A stretch of 52,599 nucleotides of DNA from an uncultured Pseudomonadota bacterium (GCA_950059285.1 CATLTV010000010.1:1-52599), one strand, 5' to 3'; counted from the stretch's first letter, positions 8,862 to 17,333 are shown. Translations and numbers: made by a program. The notes: a model not told the origin generated them from the letters alone.

Positions 8862-9869
8862 TCAGGTCTTCACTGTAAGTGTCTGAGGCAACACATGAAA
8901 GAGTGCAGGAAGCCGACCAGGTTGCTCGCCGTCGACATCCAACAACACGTTACGTTCACGTTGTCTTGAACGCACGGAGATTTGCTTGGCCGAGCGCTTC
9001 TGGACCTTGTCGAGGTTGAGGTGTGTGCCGCTGTACACCTTGGCCATGTTGGAGATCGCTTCAAGTTTGCCAAAGTCGCCAAGGGTGACAAATTGCAGGT
9101 GTCCATCGGTCAGAGACGCACCAGGTGCGATGCGCATGCCACCGCCAAAGTATTCGCCATTGGCGGCGGTGAAGGTGTGGACGCGCAGGTCTGTCAACTC
9201 CTCCATTTCGTCGAGTCGAACGTCGATGTCGGCGTTGTTCCATGTGGCGAAGGTGCGCAATGTGGCGAGCGCAAAGCCAGCCGTGCCGCCAAGCTTCTTG
9301 TTGGAGCGGTTGATACGTTGATCCACATCACCCGAGAATCCGCCCGAGGCGATGTTGACAAAGAACCTCGAGGCGAGGTTACCCTGGTGGTTGATGAACC
9401 CAACCTGGCCGATGTCAATGCAGCGTGTGTTCTCGGTGGCGAGCGCACGAATTGATTCTTTCCAGCCGCCCATGAGGCCGAGGCTGCGTCGAAAGTCACC
9501 GCCAGTGCCCAGAGGAATGACACCAAGGACAGCATCAGCGTTGATGGGTTTTGGCAGGATGCCACGATGCACAACCCAGCCATCAGGCGTAAGTTTGTAG
9601 TGTTGCCGTGGATCGATCGGCTCAAAGAAGCCGTTGACGACCTCGTTGATGGTGCCATCACCACCCACGGCGACGACCATTTCCCAACCTGCTTTGATCG
9701 CCTCTCGGGCGAGCAATGTGGCGTGTTCAGGACCACGAGTGAATGCGACGTCGTATTCAGTGAGGGTATTCTTGAGCATGCGCTCGATCACGTCCCACTC
9801 ACGCTTGACCGCGCCACCTCCCGAGGTGGGGTTTGCGATGACAAAGGTCCGCAGTAGATTTGAGCTCAT
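8862..9869 (-). CDS. Diacylglycerol/lipid kinase family protein
   Basis: 335 residues. This family phosphorylates diacylglycerol or related lipids with ATP at the inner face of the cytoplasmic membrane. The N-terminal nucleotide-binding motifs are clear: ANPTSGGG near residue 14, VAVGGDGTINEVVNGF near residue 66, and LGVIPLGTGGDFRRSLG near residue 116. The C-terminal beta-sandwich includes ANGEYFGGGMRIAPGASLTDG, typical of DagK/YegS enzymes. The ATG at 9869 is preceded by AAGGA. It is transcribed alone and converges on the lipoprotein gene, sharing its hairpin terminator. Exact substrate (diacylglycerol, sphingoid base or another lipid) cannot be told from sequence; the ceramidase-like gene at 23.2 kb makes a sphingolipid link worth considering, but that is speculation. 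Confidence 0.93.
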   Translation of the reverse strand: MSSNLLRTFVIANPTSGGGAVKREWDVIERMLKNTLTEYDVAFTRGPEHATLLAREAIKAGWEMVVAVGGDGTINEVVNGFFEPIDPRQHYKLTPDGWVVHRGILPKPINADAVLGVIPLGTGGDFRRSLGLMGGWKESIRALATENTRCIDIGQVGFINHQGNLASRFFVNIASGGFSGDVDQRINRSNKKLGGTAGFALATLRTFATWNNADIDVRLDEMEELTDLRVHTFTAANGEYFGGGMRIAPGASLTDGHLQFVTLGDFGKLEAISNMAKVYSGTHLNLDKVQKRSAKQISVRSRQRERNVLLDVDGEQPGRLPALFHVLPQTLTVKT

Positions 9870-10038
9870 GAATTGTCCTTAGTTAAGTTGTTGAACTGTA
9901 TGGTTAAATGTTGTTTTTTGTCAGTGGTGTCGACTGAGGCACCTTACCTTGCAATCTGTGGCGTGAAAAGTAGATTATGCAGTGGATAAAGTGATTCGTG
10001 GTATAGATTATGGCGAAGGGAGCGGTGTGCGAAGTTGC

Positions 10039-10575
10039 TCAGGGTGATGAGGATGTCTTTTCAATCAGGAAGGAGATCCAGTGTTGGATCTGGTGTTGGT
10101 GTTCATCAAACCATCGAAAGGCCGCAGGTGTGTGGTCCGAGTCCTGTGTGAAGATGATGGTGATGGCGCGTTCAATGAGCTGGTCCGCGTTGCCTTCCAC
10201 GTGCTTGAGGAGACCTTGCACACGCATGCGTTGCTCATCGTCTGTCAGCCATTCGATGATGCGCTCATCCGCATGGTCGAGGAGTTCAAACCACTCCACC
10301 TGTTTGAAGAGTTCGAGCGCGGGGTAGATGAAGGTGTCTCGGAGTTGGGTCCAGCCAGCCATGGTGAGCGCGTCTATATCGTGCCATTCATCGCGCTGAA
10401 TCTGTGTGTGGATCTTCTTGATCAGATCAGCGCTGTGTAGTGAGAACCCATAAATAAGCGTGGCGATCTCCATGAGCTGATCCAGGTTCAGGCGTGGCAC
10501 AGCGTGCTCACCAGTGTATGCAGGGAGGGCGAGGTCTTTGAGTTCCGAAAAAATGGATTCAACGCTTTTGAACAT
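10039..10575 (-). CDS. Hypothetical cytoplasmic protein
   Basis: 178 residues with no signal peptide or membrane segment. It is predicted by eye to be mostly helical, acidic, and rich in Trp, His and Asp (for example QVEWFELLDHADERIIEWL). No family recognised. The only start in reach is ATG 10575, without an obvious Shine-Dalgarno. It is divergent from the GST-TetR gene, 156 bases apart, so the two could share a control region. Confidence 0.7.
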   Translation of the reverse strand: MFKSVESIFSELKDLALPAYTGEHAVPRLNLDQLMEIATLIYGFSLHSADLIKKIHTQIQRDEWHDIDALTMAGWTQLRDTFIYPALELFKQVEWFELLDHADERIIEWLTDDEQRMRVQGLLKHVEGNADQLIERAITIIFTQDSDHTPAAFRWFDEHQHQIQHWISFLIEKTSSSP

Positions 10576-10702
10576 GAGCTGTAAATCAAGGGGTTGTGCG
10601 GGCGCGTGATGGTTTCAAGGCACATCATGGTGTATTATTCTAGGCAAAATCATGCTAACAGAGCAAGTGTAAGGTGTACGTGTGAGAAGGATGATGTGTG
10701 AG

Positions 10703-10714
10703 GCACTTTAAGTG
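10703..10714. promoter_or_regulatory. Candidate operator palindrome upstream of the GST-TetR gene
   Basis: GCACTTTAAGTG contains the 11-base palindrome CACTT-T-AAGTG. It ends 17 bases before the ATG of the GST-TetR gene, just ahead of its ribosome site GAGGGG. The identical core recurs at 12035-12047 and a shortened form at 12175-12184. Autorepression is inference. Confidence 0.35.
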
Positions 10715-10731
10715 AGGATGGTGAGGGGCAA

Positions 10732-11985
10732 ATGATTACAGTTCATCAGTATATTTATGCGGACACTCAGGCGGTGTTGTGGCTATTGGAAGAGCTAAAC
10801 CAGACCTATGAGTTGGTGTATTACGAGCATCAGGGCGTGCAGGTTGGTGAAGGTGAGGGGAGACGCCCGTTGCCTGCGATGAGTACATCGCTTGTGCTGG
10901 TGGATGGCGATGTGCAAGTATCTGAAATGGGGGCGATATTTGAATATTTGCTCGCCACATATGACATGGCGCATGAGCTCTTCCCCGAGTCAAATCACAG
11001 CGCTTATTTCAAGGGTTTGTTCTGGTTTTATTATGCGCAAAGTTGTGCAGCGAGCGTGCTTGATGGTGGCCTCGATGGCGAGGTATTAGCGGAGCATGTG
11101 GCGTACTGGGATCATGCGCTTGAGCAGGGCAACGGCTGGTTTATGGGTGGCGAGTTTTCAGCCGTCGATATGCTCATGTCGGGGCTGTGTGTGAGGGCGT
11201 TTGAGCAAGGTGCGCTGGAGGACGCCACGCATGTGCGAAAGTTGTTGGCGAAGTGTCAGGCTGTCCCGTCCTGGGGACGAGCGCAAGCGCGTTGTCGCCG
11301 ATTTGCTCAGCCAGCGCAGTCCCTGTTGAGCGCTTTGAAGGTGGATGGGGTGGATTACGACATCTTTACGCCCGAGCGGTTGATGGAGATCGCCAATCAG
11401 TTGTATGCGACGGATGATGGTGGTAATCGTCGCGGGGTCAAGACAAGGCAGAAGCTTGCCGAGGCTTTGCTGACGTTGATTCGAAAGGGAGAGCTTGCCC
11501 CTACTGTCGAGCAAATTGCACAGGAGGCTTCGGTTTCACGACGCAATATCTTCCATCACTTTGAGCACCTTGATCTTGTGTATGCCGAGGCGATCAAGCT
11601 GCATGGGCGTCAACTGTTGGGGCGCGTCAAGTTGATTGATGGAGGGCTGCCTCTTGAGGAGAGGATCGATGCGTTTGTAAAGTTGCGTGCGGATATGTTT
11701 GAATTTATCTTCCCCGTGCGTCAGAGCGCGCTGTTGCGTATGCACGAGTCCGAGGTCATCACCGAGAGCGTCAAGATGGCTCAATTCATGATGCGTATGG
11801 ACGTGACGCGTTTGTTTGCACGGGAGTTTGAGGAGAACCCCGAGGGTGGCAAGCCAGTTTTGTTGACCTCACTTGAGGCGTGTAGCTCCTGGAGTTTTTG
11901 GCAGGTCTTGAGGGAGCAGCAGGAGCTGAGCGTGGAGGATGCTCAGGAGGTGTTAGCACAGACCTTGTTGACGCTCTGCACCTGA
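10732..11985 (+). CDS. Glutathione S-transferase-like / TetR-like fusion regulator
   Basis: 417 residues. Residues 1-80 look like a GST thioredoxin-fold domain, with VSEMGAIFEYL matching the (S)E..AI..YL glutathione-contact motif. Residues 85-200 look like the GST helical domain, with FSAVDM (142-147) as the N-capping box. From about 235 a TetR-type DNA-binding domain follows: KTRQKLAEALL, then TVEQIAQEASVSRRNIFHHF (258-277), then a helical ligand/dimer domain to the end. Start ATG 10732 has GAGGGG just upstream. A single open frame joins all parts, so it is a true fusion and not two genes. It may sense a thiol conjugate or electrophile through the GST part and control transcription; that is inference. 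The downstream DUF1254 lipoprotein and monooxygenase are candidate targets. Confidence 0.88.
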   Translation: MITVHQYIYADTQAVLWLLEELNQTYELVYYEHQGVQVGEGEGRRPLPAMSTSLVLVDGDVQVSEMGAIFEYLLATYDMAHELFPESNHSAYFKGLFWFYYAQSCAASVLDGGLDGEVLAEHVAYWDHALEQGNGWFMGGEFSAVDMLMSGLCVRAFEQGALEDATHVRKLLAKCQAVPSWGRAQARCRRFAQPAQSLLSALKVDGVDYDIFTPERLMEIANQLYATDDGGNRRGVKTRQKLAEALLTLIRKGELAPTVEQIAQEASVSRRNIFHHFEHLDLVYAEAIKLHGRQLLGRVKLIDGGLPLEERIDAFVKLRADMFEFIFPVRQSALLRMHESEVITESVKMAQFMMRMDVTRLFAREFEENPEGGKPVLLTSLEACSSWSFWQVLREQQELSVEDAQEVLAQTLLTLCT

Positions 11986-12005
11986 ACTCAGCGGCATCGA
12001 CTTTT

Positions 12006-12076
12006 ACAAAGAGATGGGCGAGGATTAATGTTTTGCACTTTAAGTGCAAAACATTAATCCTCGCCCATCTCTTTGT
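12006..12076. terminator. Terminator hairpin with 35-bp perfect arms
   Basis: Arms 12006-12040 and 12042-12076 are perfect complements around one central T, followed by a T-run. The centre GCACTTTAAGTGC repeats the palindrome found upstream of the GST-TetR gene. It lies 18 bases after that gene's stop. Confidence 0.9.
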
Positions 12077-12174
12077 TTTTAAATGTATTTTTGTGTTTAT
12101 TGAGGGGTGTATTGAGTCTGTGGATGGTTTTTTGCCTTGAAAGAGTCATCGAACGTGCTAAAACTTTATTTATT

Positions 12175-12184
12175 GCACTTAGTG
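12175..12184. promoter_or_regulatory. Candidate operator upstream of the DUF1254 lipoprotein
   Basis: GCACTTAGTG holds the palindrome CACT-T-AGTG, a shortened version of the CACTT-T-AAGTG sites at 10703 and 12035. It lies about 40 bases before the ATG at 12224, where a repressor could act. A palindrome this short can occur by chance. Confidence 0.3.
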
Positions 12185-12223
12185 TGAAGTTTTGTTGGTT
12201 TTAGTTTCTCTGGAGGTTCAATT

Positions 12224-13813
12224 ATGGGGCGTTGCGCGTTGATTATTCTTGCAAGTTTTTCCATGGGGTCATTCCTGCTTGGCGCAGGTTGTGGTGCCGA
12301 GTCTTCATCATCATCGACCACCTCATCCGTGGATTCTGGCATGAGCGTTGTGGATATGCCTGTTGATGCAAAGGCAGAGCTTGCGCTCATGGATGCGGGG
12401 AGTTCTGCTGATGCTGCGTCATCTGCTGATGCTGACATGCTCACCACTCAGGATATGGCCAGTGAGGAAGAGGAGACCTATCCTCCTGCTCCAGAACAGG
12501 ATGAGATCCGTTTACTCAGGGCAAATCGGCTCGCGACGAACGCATATATCTATGGCCTCCCTGCGGTGTTGATGGATGTGACGCGACAGGGGTTTGTGGA
12601 TGCAGGTGTGCCCATGAATGTGATGGTTCATCTTGAGGAGATCCCTGCGGCAGGATTCACTGCGGTGGTGCGTCCAAATACAGACACGCTTTATTCATCC
12701 GCGTGGTTAGATCTGGAGCATGAGCCTGTTGTCCTTGAAGTTCCCGCCATCGCCCCCAGTGAGCGATTCTACATGTTTGCTCTGCTGGATATCTGGACCA
12801 ATGCGTTTGCCTCACCAGGTTCACGTACAAACCTTGGCGCAGAGAAGAAGTATATGATCGTTGGGCCTGATTATGTGGGGGGTGATGTAGCTGGACTTGA
12901 GACGATCACAGCACCCACCAATGTGGTGTGGATCATTGGTCGCACAGAAGTGCGTGGCCAGGAGGATGTCCCCAATGTGATCGCTCTCCAGCAGGATTAC
13001 AAGCTCTCCACCCTGAGTCAGTTTCAGTCTGGGGATTATCCCGAGATTGATCTTCCTGATTACAGCGCGCTCTCGGGTGATGTTGGGCCTGCCGAGTTTG
13101 TGGAGCAAATGTCTCCAGAAGATTATTACAGTCGCTTGATTCAAATCATGCGAGACAATGCTCCGCCCGAGCAGGATTCCGACATGCTTGATGATCTTGC
13201 AGAGCTTGGAGTGAATCACGAGTTTCAGTTTGATTTTCAGTCGCTTAGTGATAATCGCAAGAGCGCGCTTGAGAGCTCCTCGGATTACGCAAGAACGGTC
13301 CTTGATATGGCCCTGTCGCTGAACAATCGCAACGGAAGCTGGGGGCCTCCTGCGTCCATTCCTCTGGGGGATTATGGTACATCTTATACCATTCGTGCTG
13401 CTGTGGCCGAGATAGGACTTGGTGCAAACCTCAATGTGGATGCGCGCTATGTGAATACATCGGTGGACTCCTCTGGCGAGGAGCTTGATGGTTCCAACAG
13501 TTACACCATTCACTTTGATGCCGATGAGATTCCACCTGTGAATGCGTTCTGGTCGATGACGCTCTATGGTTCAGATGGTTACCTTGTTGATAATCCGAGC
13601 AACAAATACACGGTGGGGTCAAATACAGACCTTTATTACAATGCGGATGGTTCGCTTGATATCTTTGTTCAGCCCACGCCACCGATGACGGCTGCAAACT
13701 GGCTGCCCACGCCGACCACAGGGGCGTTTGAGTTGACCATGAGGATGTACTGGCCTGAGGCGCCTGTGTTGACAGGTGAGTGGGAGGCTCCTCCTGTGAC
13801 TCGTGTGCCCTGA
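12224..13813 (+). CDS. DUF1254/DUF1214 domain lipoprotein
   Basis: 529 residues. A signal peptide ends at a lipobox (LLGAGCG, near residue 24), followed by a Ser/Asp/Ala/Met linker. DUF1254 spans about residues 100-240, with NAYIYGLPAVLMD near the start and VVRPNTDTLYSSAWLDL. DUF1214 forms the C-terminus, with PVNAFWSMTLYGSDGYLV and LTMRMYWPEAP. These two domains usually occur together in secreted proteins of unknown biochemical role. ATG 12224 has GGAGG seven bases upstream. A candidate operator lies at 12175, and the GST-TetR gene is immediately upstream, so regulation by that protein is plausible. A 19-bp-arm hairpin ends the transcript. Confidence 0.9.
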   Translation: MGRCALIILASFSMGSFLLGAGCGAESSSSSTTSSVDSGMSVVDMPVDAKAELALMDAGSSADAASSADADMLTTQDMASEEEETYPPAPEQDEIRLLRANRLATNAYIYGLPAVLMDVTRQGFVDAGVPMNVMVHLEEIPAAGFTAVVRPNTDTLYSSAWLDLEHEPVVLEVPAIAPSERFYMFALLDIWTNAFASPGSRTNLGAEKKYMIVGPDYVGGDVAGLETITAPTNVVWIIGRTEVRGQEDVPNVIALQQDYKLSTLSQFQSGDYPEIDLPDYSALSGDVGPAEFVEQMSPEDYYSRLIQIMRDNAPPEQDSDMLDDLAELGVNHEFQFDFQSLSDNRKSALESSSDYARTVLDMALSLNNRNGSWGPPASIPLGDYGTSYTIRAAVAEIGLGANLNVDARYVNTSVDSSGEELDGSNSYTIHFDADEIPPVNAFWSMTLYGSDGYLVDNPSNKYTVGSNTDLYYNADGSLDIFVQPTPPMTAANWLPTPTTGAFELTMRMYWPEAPVLTGEWEAPPVTRVP

Positions 13814-13824
13814 TCCTTGATTGG

Positions 13825-13865
13825 ACAAGACAGGAGGAGCATATATGCTCCTCCTGTCTTGTTTT
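13825..13865. terminator. Terminator hairpin, 19-bp perfect arms
   Basis: Arms 13825-13843 and 13844-13862 form a perfect palindrome with no spacer, followed by TTTT. It lies between the DUF1254 gene and the monooxygenase. It also rules out the longer upstream start of the next frame. Confidence 0.85.
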
Positions 13866-13893
13866 TGTGTTGTCCTTCTCGGCTGGAGCGTTC

Positions 13894-15363
13894 ATGGAAG
13901 CTGTGGATATTGTGATTATTGGTGCGGGTTTATCTGGTATTTGTGCGGCTGCTTATCTGAAGAGGCGTCATCCTGAAAAGTCCGTTGTGATTCTTGAGCG
14001 CCGCGCCCAGATTGGTGGGACATGGGATTTGTTCAGGTATCCTGGCGTGCGCTCTGACTCCGACATGTACACGCTTGGGTATTCATTTCGACCATGGTCT
14101 TCGCCAGATACCGTCGCATCAGGTGAGCACATTCGCGATTATATCGAGACCACGGCGCGTGAGCTTGGGTTGTTTGGGTTGATTCGTTTTGAGTCCACGG
14201 TGTCTCACGTGTCCTGGTCAAGCGCCGAGCAACGCTGGACAGTGCAGTACACTACAGCCGAGGAGGCAATGTGCGAGATACGTTCCACGATGCTTGTGGC
14301 GTGTACTGGGTATTACGATTTTGATGAAGGTTATGTGCCTGATATTCAAGGTCTAAGTGGTTTTTCTGGCGATGTCATTCATCCACAGCACTGGCCTGAT
14401 GGTTATACGCTTGAGGGTAAGCGAGTTGTTGTGGTGGGTTCGGGCGCAACGGCGGTTTCACTGGTGCCTGCGATTAGCCAGCAGGCTGCCCATGTGACGA
14501 TGTTGCAGCGCTCTCCTTCGTATTTGTTGAGTCGTCCCGCCGAGGATTGGTTGGGGTCTTATTTGAGTACACCTTATCAAAAGCTGGCATTCTGGGCTGG
14601 GCGAGCTCGTGCGATCGCGGGTCAAAACCTGTTGGTCCAGCTTTCAAAGCGTTTTCCAGAGAAAGTGCGAGAGGTGTTGCTTGGGCGTGTGCATCAGGCG
14701 TTTGAAGGGAGTGATGTTGATGTGCAGGCTCATTTTTATCCTCACTACAACCCGTGGGAGCAGCGGCTGTGTCTTGTCTCGGATGGAGATCTGTTTGAGA
14801 GCGTGCGTCAGGGGGATGTTTCCATGGTGACGGATCACATTGATAGGGTTGAAGAGGATGGGATCAGGTTGCGCTCAGGTGAGTTTCTTGCTTCTGATGT
14901 GATTATCATGGCGACAGGGCTCAAGTTGTTGTTTCTTGGGCATATTTCGATGAGTGTGGACGGTGAGCAGATCGATCCATCCTCATTGTTGTGCTATCGC
15001 GGCGTGATGTTTGATGGGGTGCCTAACTTTGTGTCCATGTTTGGGTATACGTCTGCTTCGTGGACGCTCAAGATCGAGCTTGTGTCCTCGTACTTGTGTG
15101 ATCTTCTTGAGTTCATGGGTGATGAGGAGTTTGGCGTGGTGATGCCGCATATGACGCGTGCAGAGCGAGAAAAGATGTCCACGCGTTCCATCATGGATAA
15201 TCTCTCATCGGCAGGTTACGTCAAACGAGCGAAGGATATCTTGCCTCAACAGGGGTCACATCAGCCGTGGTGTAATCTGGACAATTATGTGCTTGATATG
15301 CTGGCGTTCAGGAGGCCATCTTTCCGCGAGCCTGCGCTCAAATTTGAGCGCAGGCGGCGTTAG
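13894..15363 (+). CDS. Baeyer-Villiger-type flavin monooxygenase
   Basis: 489 residues. These NADPH- and FAD-dependent cytoplasmic enzymes insert oxygen next to a ketone or oxidise S or N. The FAD site IIGAGLSG is at residues 8-15, GGTWDLFRYPGVRSDSDMY follows, the type I Baeyer-Villiger fingerprint FxGxxxHxxxWP appears as FSGDVIHPQHWP near residue 157, and the NADPH site VVVVGSGATAVSL comes soon after. I chose ATG 13894 (GGAG nearby) because the frame's upstream extension to 13780 runs through the preceding gene's end and its hairpin terminator. The last codons contain a perfect 26-base palindrome. Neighbouring regulator and DUF1254 gene suggest a ketone- or xenobiotic-processing locus; the substrate is unknown. 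Confidence 0.93.
   Translation: MEAVDIVIIGAGLSGICAAAYLKRRHPEKSVVILERRAQIGGTWDLFRYPGVRSDSDMYTLGYSFRPWSSPDTVASGEHIRDYIETTARELGLFGLIRFESTVSHVSWSSAEQRWTVQYTTAEEAMCEIRSTMLVACTGYYDFDEGYVPDIQGLSGFSGDVIHPQHWPDGYTLEGKRVVVVGSGATAVSLVPAISQQAAHVTMLQRSPSYLLSRPAEDWLGSYLSTPYQKLAFWAGRARAIAGQNLLVQLSKRFPEKVREVLLGRVHQAFEGSDVDVQAHFYPHYNPWEQRLCLVSDGDLFESVRQGDVSMVTDHIDRVEEDGIRLRSGEFLASDVIIMATGLKLLFLGHISMSVDGEQIDPSSLLCYRGVMFDGVPNFVSMFGYTSASWTLKIELVSSYLCDLLEFMGDEEFGVVMPHMTRAEREKMSTRSIMDNLSSAGYVKRAKDILPQQGSHQPWCNLDNYVLDMLAFRRPSFREPALKFERRRR
15330..15355. repeat. Perfect 26-base palindrome at the end of the monooxygenase gene
   Basis: Arms 15330-15342 and 15343-15355 are exact complements and end 6 bases before the stop codon. 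There is no following T-run. It may protect the 3' end or act as a weak terminator. Confidence 0.6.
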
Positions 15364-15461
15364 TTCGCATCAGCGATTCACAAATCTTTATCCTCGATCT
15401 GTATGAGGATATGTTATAGGTCTTTTCACTAATGAATGAACTCTTGCGTGAGAGGTGCCTT

Positions 15462-16175
15462 GTGAAGCTCATTATTGCGACGAAAAATAATAATAAAGTC
15501 AAAGAGATCGATGCTTTTTTTGATACGGTTTTTCCCCGTTCAATGAGCATGAGTTCACTGGATAATTTGCCCGAGTTTGAGCCATGGCCAGATGTGGTTG
15601 AGGACTGTGAGACGTTTGAAGGTAACGCGATCAAGAAGGCGTTTGAGTTGGCGTTGCACGCGAAGCGTTCGGTGTTGAGTGAAGATTCTGGGTTGGTGGT
15701 GGATGCGCTTGATGGGAAGCCTGGTGTGAAGAGCGCGCGTTTTGCGGGTCCTGCCAAGGATCATGCAGCGAACAACGCACGTCTTGTGCGTGAGCTTGGT
15801 GCATTGCAAGAGGCAGGTCAGGCAACGCCTCCGTTTACTGCGCGTTACGTGGCTGTTGCAGCGCTGGCGCTCTTTCCCGATGATGCTGTAGGCGAGTGGT
15901 TTCTCTCGCATGTGGACAGGTCGAAGGCGGTGGAAGGAGAGCCAGGTGAGCAGGGCCAGCTTGGTGTGGTGGATGGCGTGTATTTGATTTACTGGAGAGG
16001 GGAGTGTGAAGGTGAGATTCTATTGGAATCTCAGGGTGATGGAGGGTTTGGTTATGATCCTCACTTCTATGTGCCTCAGCTGGGTAAATATATGGCCGAG
16101 CTTGGTGTGGAGCAAAAAGGAGAGATCAGCCACAGGCGTCATGCATTGCAGCGTATGGTTGACCAACTAAAATAA
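15462..16175 (+). CDS. rdgB: Non-canonical purine NTP pyrophosphatase (RdgB/HAM1 family)
   Basis: 237 residues from a GTG start. The enzyme hydrolyses ITP, XTP and their deoxy forms to monophosphates, keeping damaged purines out of nucleic acids. Signature motifs are LIIATKNNNKVKEI at the N-terminus, EDSGLVVDALDGKPGVKSAR with the catalytic Asp, GDGGFGYDPHFYVP, and SHRRHAL at the C-terminus. GTG 15462 is preferred because it has AGAGG six bases upstream and starts exactly at the family's first strand; ATG 15432 would add 10 residues with no homology. It is somewhat longer than the usual 200 residues because of an acidic insertion near residues 115-170. The lipoprotein gene follows 18 bases later. 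Confidence 0.93.
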   Translation: MKLIIATKNNNKVKEIDAFFDTVFPRSMSMSSLDNLPEFEPWPDVVEDCETFEGNAIKKAFELALHAKRSVLSEDSGLVVDALDGKPGVKSARFAGPAKDHAANNARLVRELGALQEAGQATPPFTARYVAVAALALFPDDAVGEWFLSHVDRSKAVEGEPGEQGQLGVVDGVYLIYWRGECEGEILLESQGDGGFGYDPHFYVPQLGKYMAELGVEQKGEISHRRHALQRMVDQLK

Positions 16176-16193
16176 TAGGGTGGGTGTAAGAAG

Positions 16194-17060
16194 ATGAATC
16201 GTATTTTTCAGGTGTGTGTTATTGCTCTTGTGAGCGTGGTTTGGGCAGGTTGTGCGAGCACAACCATGCGTACTGCGAGGCAACTTGAGCCTGGTGATGT
16301 GGTGCTCTCTGGTAGTCTCGATGAGCTTGGTACGTTGTACATTCCTCGTGTAAATGCACAGGCAATATATGGCTTTGGTGCGGGTGATGTCAGCGCGCAT
16401 GTGGGGACATCACTATTGCTGTACAATTTAGGTGTTGGGGGCAGGTTCTACCTTGGTGAGGATTGGAACCTTGGCCTTCAGTATGACGCCAATGGTTTTC
16501 AGGATCTTGATCTCTTTGGTTCGACGACAGGTTTGACTGTACTGCATTCAGGTTCCGTGACCTTACTAAGCTCAGTGAGTCGTGACACAGGGTTTTATGG
16601 TGGTCTGTATTCAGGTGTACATGGTCTGACACAGGATGAGGCCACTGAATTTGCTGGCGTAAACGTGGGCGGTACGGTTGGTCTTGATGCGTTAATTGGC
16701 AACAACTGGGGGGTGCAACTTGAGGCAAGGTTTGCACCGTTTATGGTGACCAGCTCAGGATCATTAACGTTGTTCCCGGGAAGTCTGGTGAGCTCAAATA
16801 ACACCGAAGAAGCTGCCAGCAACACTATCTTTGTCGGGCAGATCGGCTTTGGTGTGTACAAGAGGCTCAAGACCAGAGAGAGAATTCCAGCCAGTGAATC
16901 TGCCTGGATGACGTCCTCGGAGGAGAGCTTTGAGCGAGCACGTCAGCAGGGGCAGCAAGTCGATGAGCCAACCAACGAACAAGAAGCGCCAGTCAAGCAA
17001 GAGCGTAAAAGGACTGCGCCATCATCAGGAGGTGCTCCTGCTCCGCCCATGCCCGATTGA
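16194..17060 (+). CDS. Beta-barrel-like lipoprotein, first tandem copy
   Basis: 288 residues. Signal peptide and lipobox VWAGC end at about residue 20; the mature protein begins CASTTMRTARQL. The body is rich in Gly and aromatic residues with alternating hydrophobic strands (FGAGDVSAHVGTSLLLYNLG), like small outer-membrane barrels. The C-terminus is a hydrophilic tail rich in Gln, Glu, Lys and Pro. The first 123 bases are nearly identical to those of the copy at 17211, while the rest has diverged. The ATG has TAAGAAG just upstream. The gene may be read through from rdgB. Function unknown; the barrel is my reading of the strand pattern. Confidence 0.82.
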   Translation: MNRIFQVCVIALVSVVWAGCASTTMRTARQLEPGDVVLSGSLDELGTLYIPRVNAQAIYGFGAGDVSAHVGTSLLLYNLGVGGRFYLGEDWNLGLQYDANGFQDLDLFGSTTGLTVLHSGSVTLLSSVSRDTGFYGGLYSGVHGLTQDEATEFAGVNVGGTVGLDALIGNNWGVQLEARFAPFMVTSSGSLTLFPGSLVSSNNTEEAASNTIFVGQIGFGVYKRLKTRERIPASESAWMTSSEESFERARQQGQQVDEPTNEQEAPVKQERKRTAPSSGGAPAPPMPD

Positions 17061-17109
17061 GTCTGGATTGGCTTTGTGGTGCTTTATTAGTGTAAAACTA
17101 CATTGGTAG

Positions 17110-17145
17110 GACGAGCATAGTTGTTTGTTTTTGCTCGTCTTTTTT
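17110..17145 (+). terminator. Intrinsic terminator of the first lipoprotein copy
   Basis: GACGAGCA at 17110-17117 pairs with TGCTCGTC at 17132-17139, followed by TTTTTT. This is an ordinary short hairpin, unlike the long perfect ones elsewhere in the window. Confidence 0.75.
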
Positions 17146-17210
17146 GAACATTTGATGTGCATTGCTGGGGTTTTGAATTACTGATGTTCAAAACCTTCGG
17201 GGGTAGGACG

Positions 17211-17333
17211 ATGAATCGTATTTTTCAGGTGTGTGTCATTGCTCTTGTGAGCGTGGTTTGGGCAGGTTGTGCGAGCACAACCATGCGTACTGCGAGGCAA
17301 CTTGAGCCTGGTGATGTGGTGCTCTCTGGTAGT
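17211..17333 (+). repeat. 123-base near-identical repeat of the first copy's 5' end
   Basis: Bases 17211-17333 match 16194-16316 with one difference (T 16220, C 17237). Divergence is abrupt afterwards. It covers the signal peptide and first mature residues, so either recent conversion or strong selection keeps it. Confidence 0.9.

Noticed and set aside
11898-12140. 80-codon plus-strand frame across the 12006 hairpin
   Set aside because: Its product is the hairpin read through, plus the end of the GST-TetR gene in another frame. Not a gene.
13780-13893. Upstream extension of the monooxygenase frame
   Set aside because: It would overlap the DUF1254 gene's end and translate the terminator palindrome. 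ATG 13894 begins at the FAD-binding strand.
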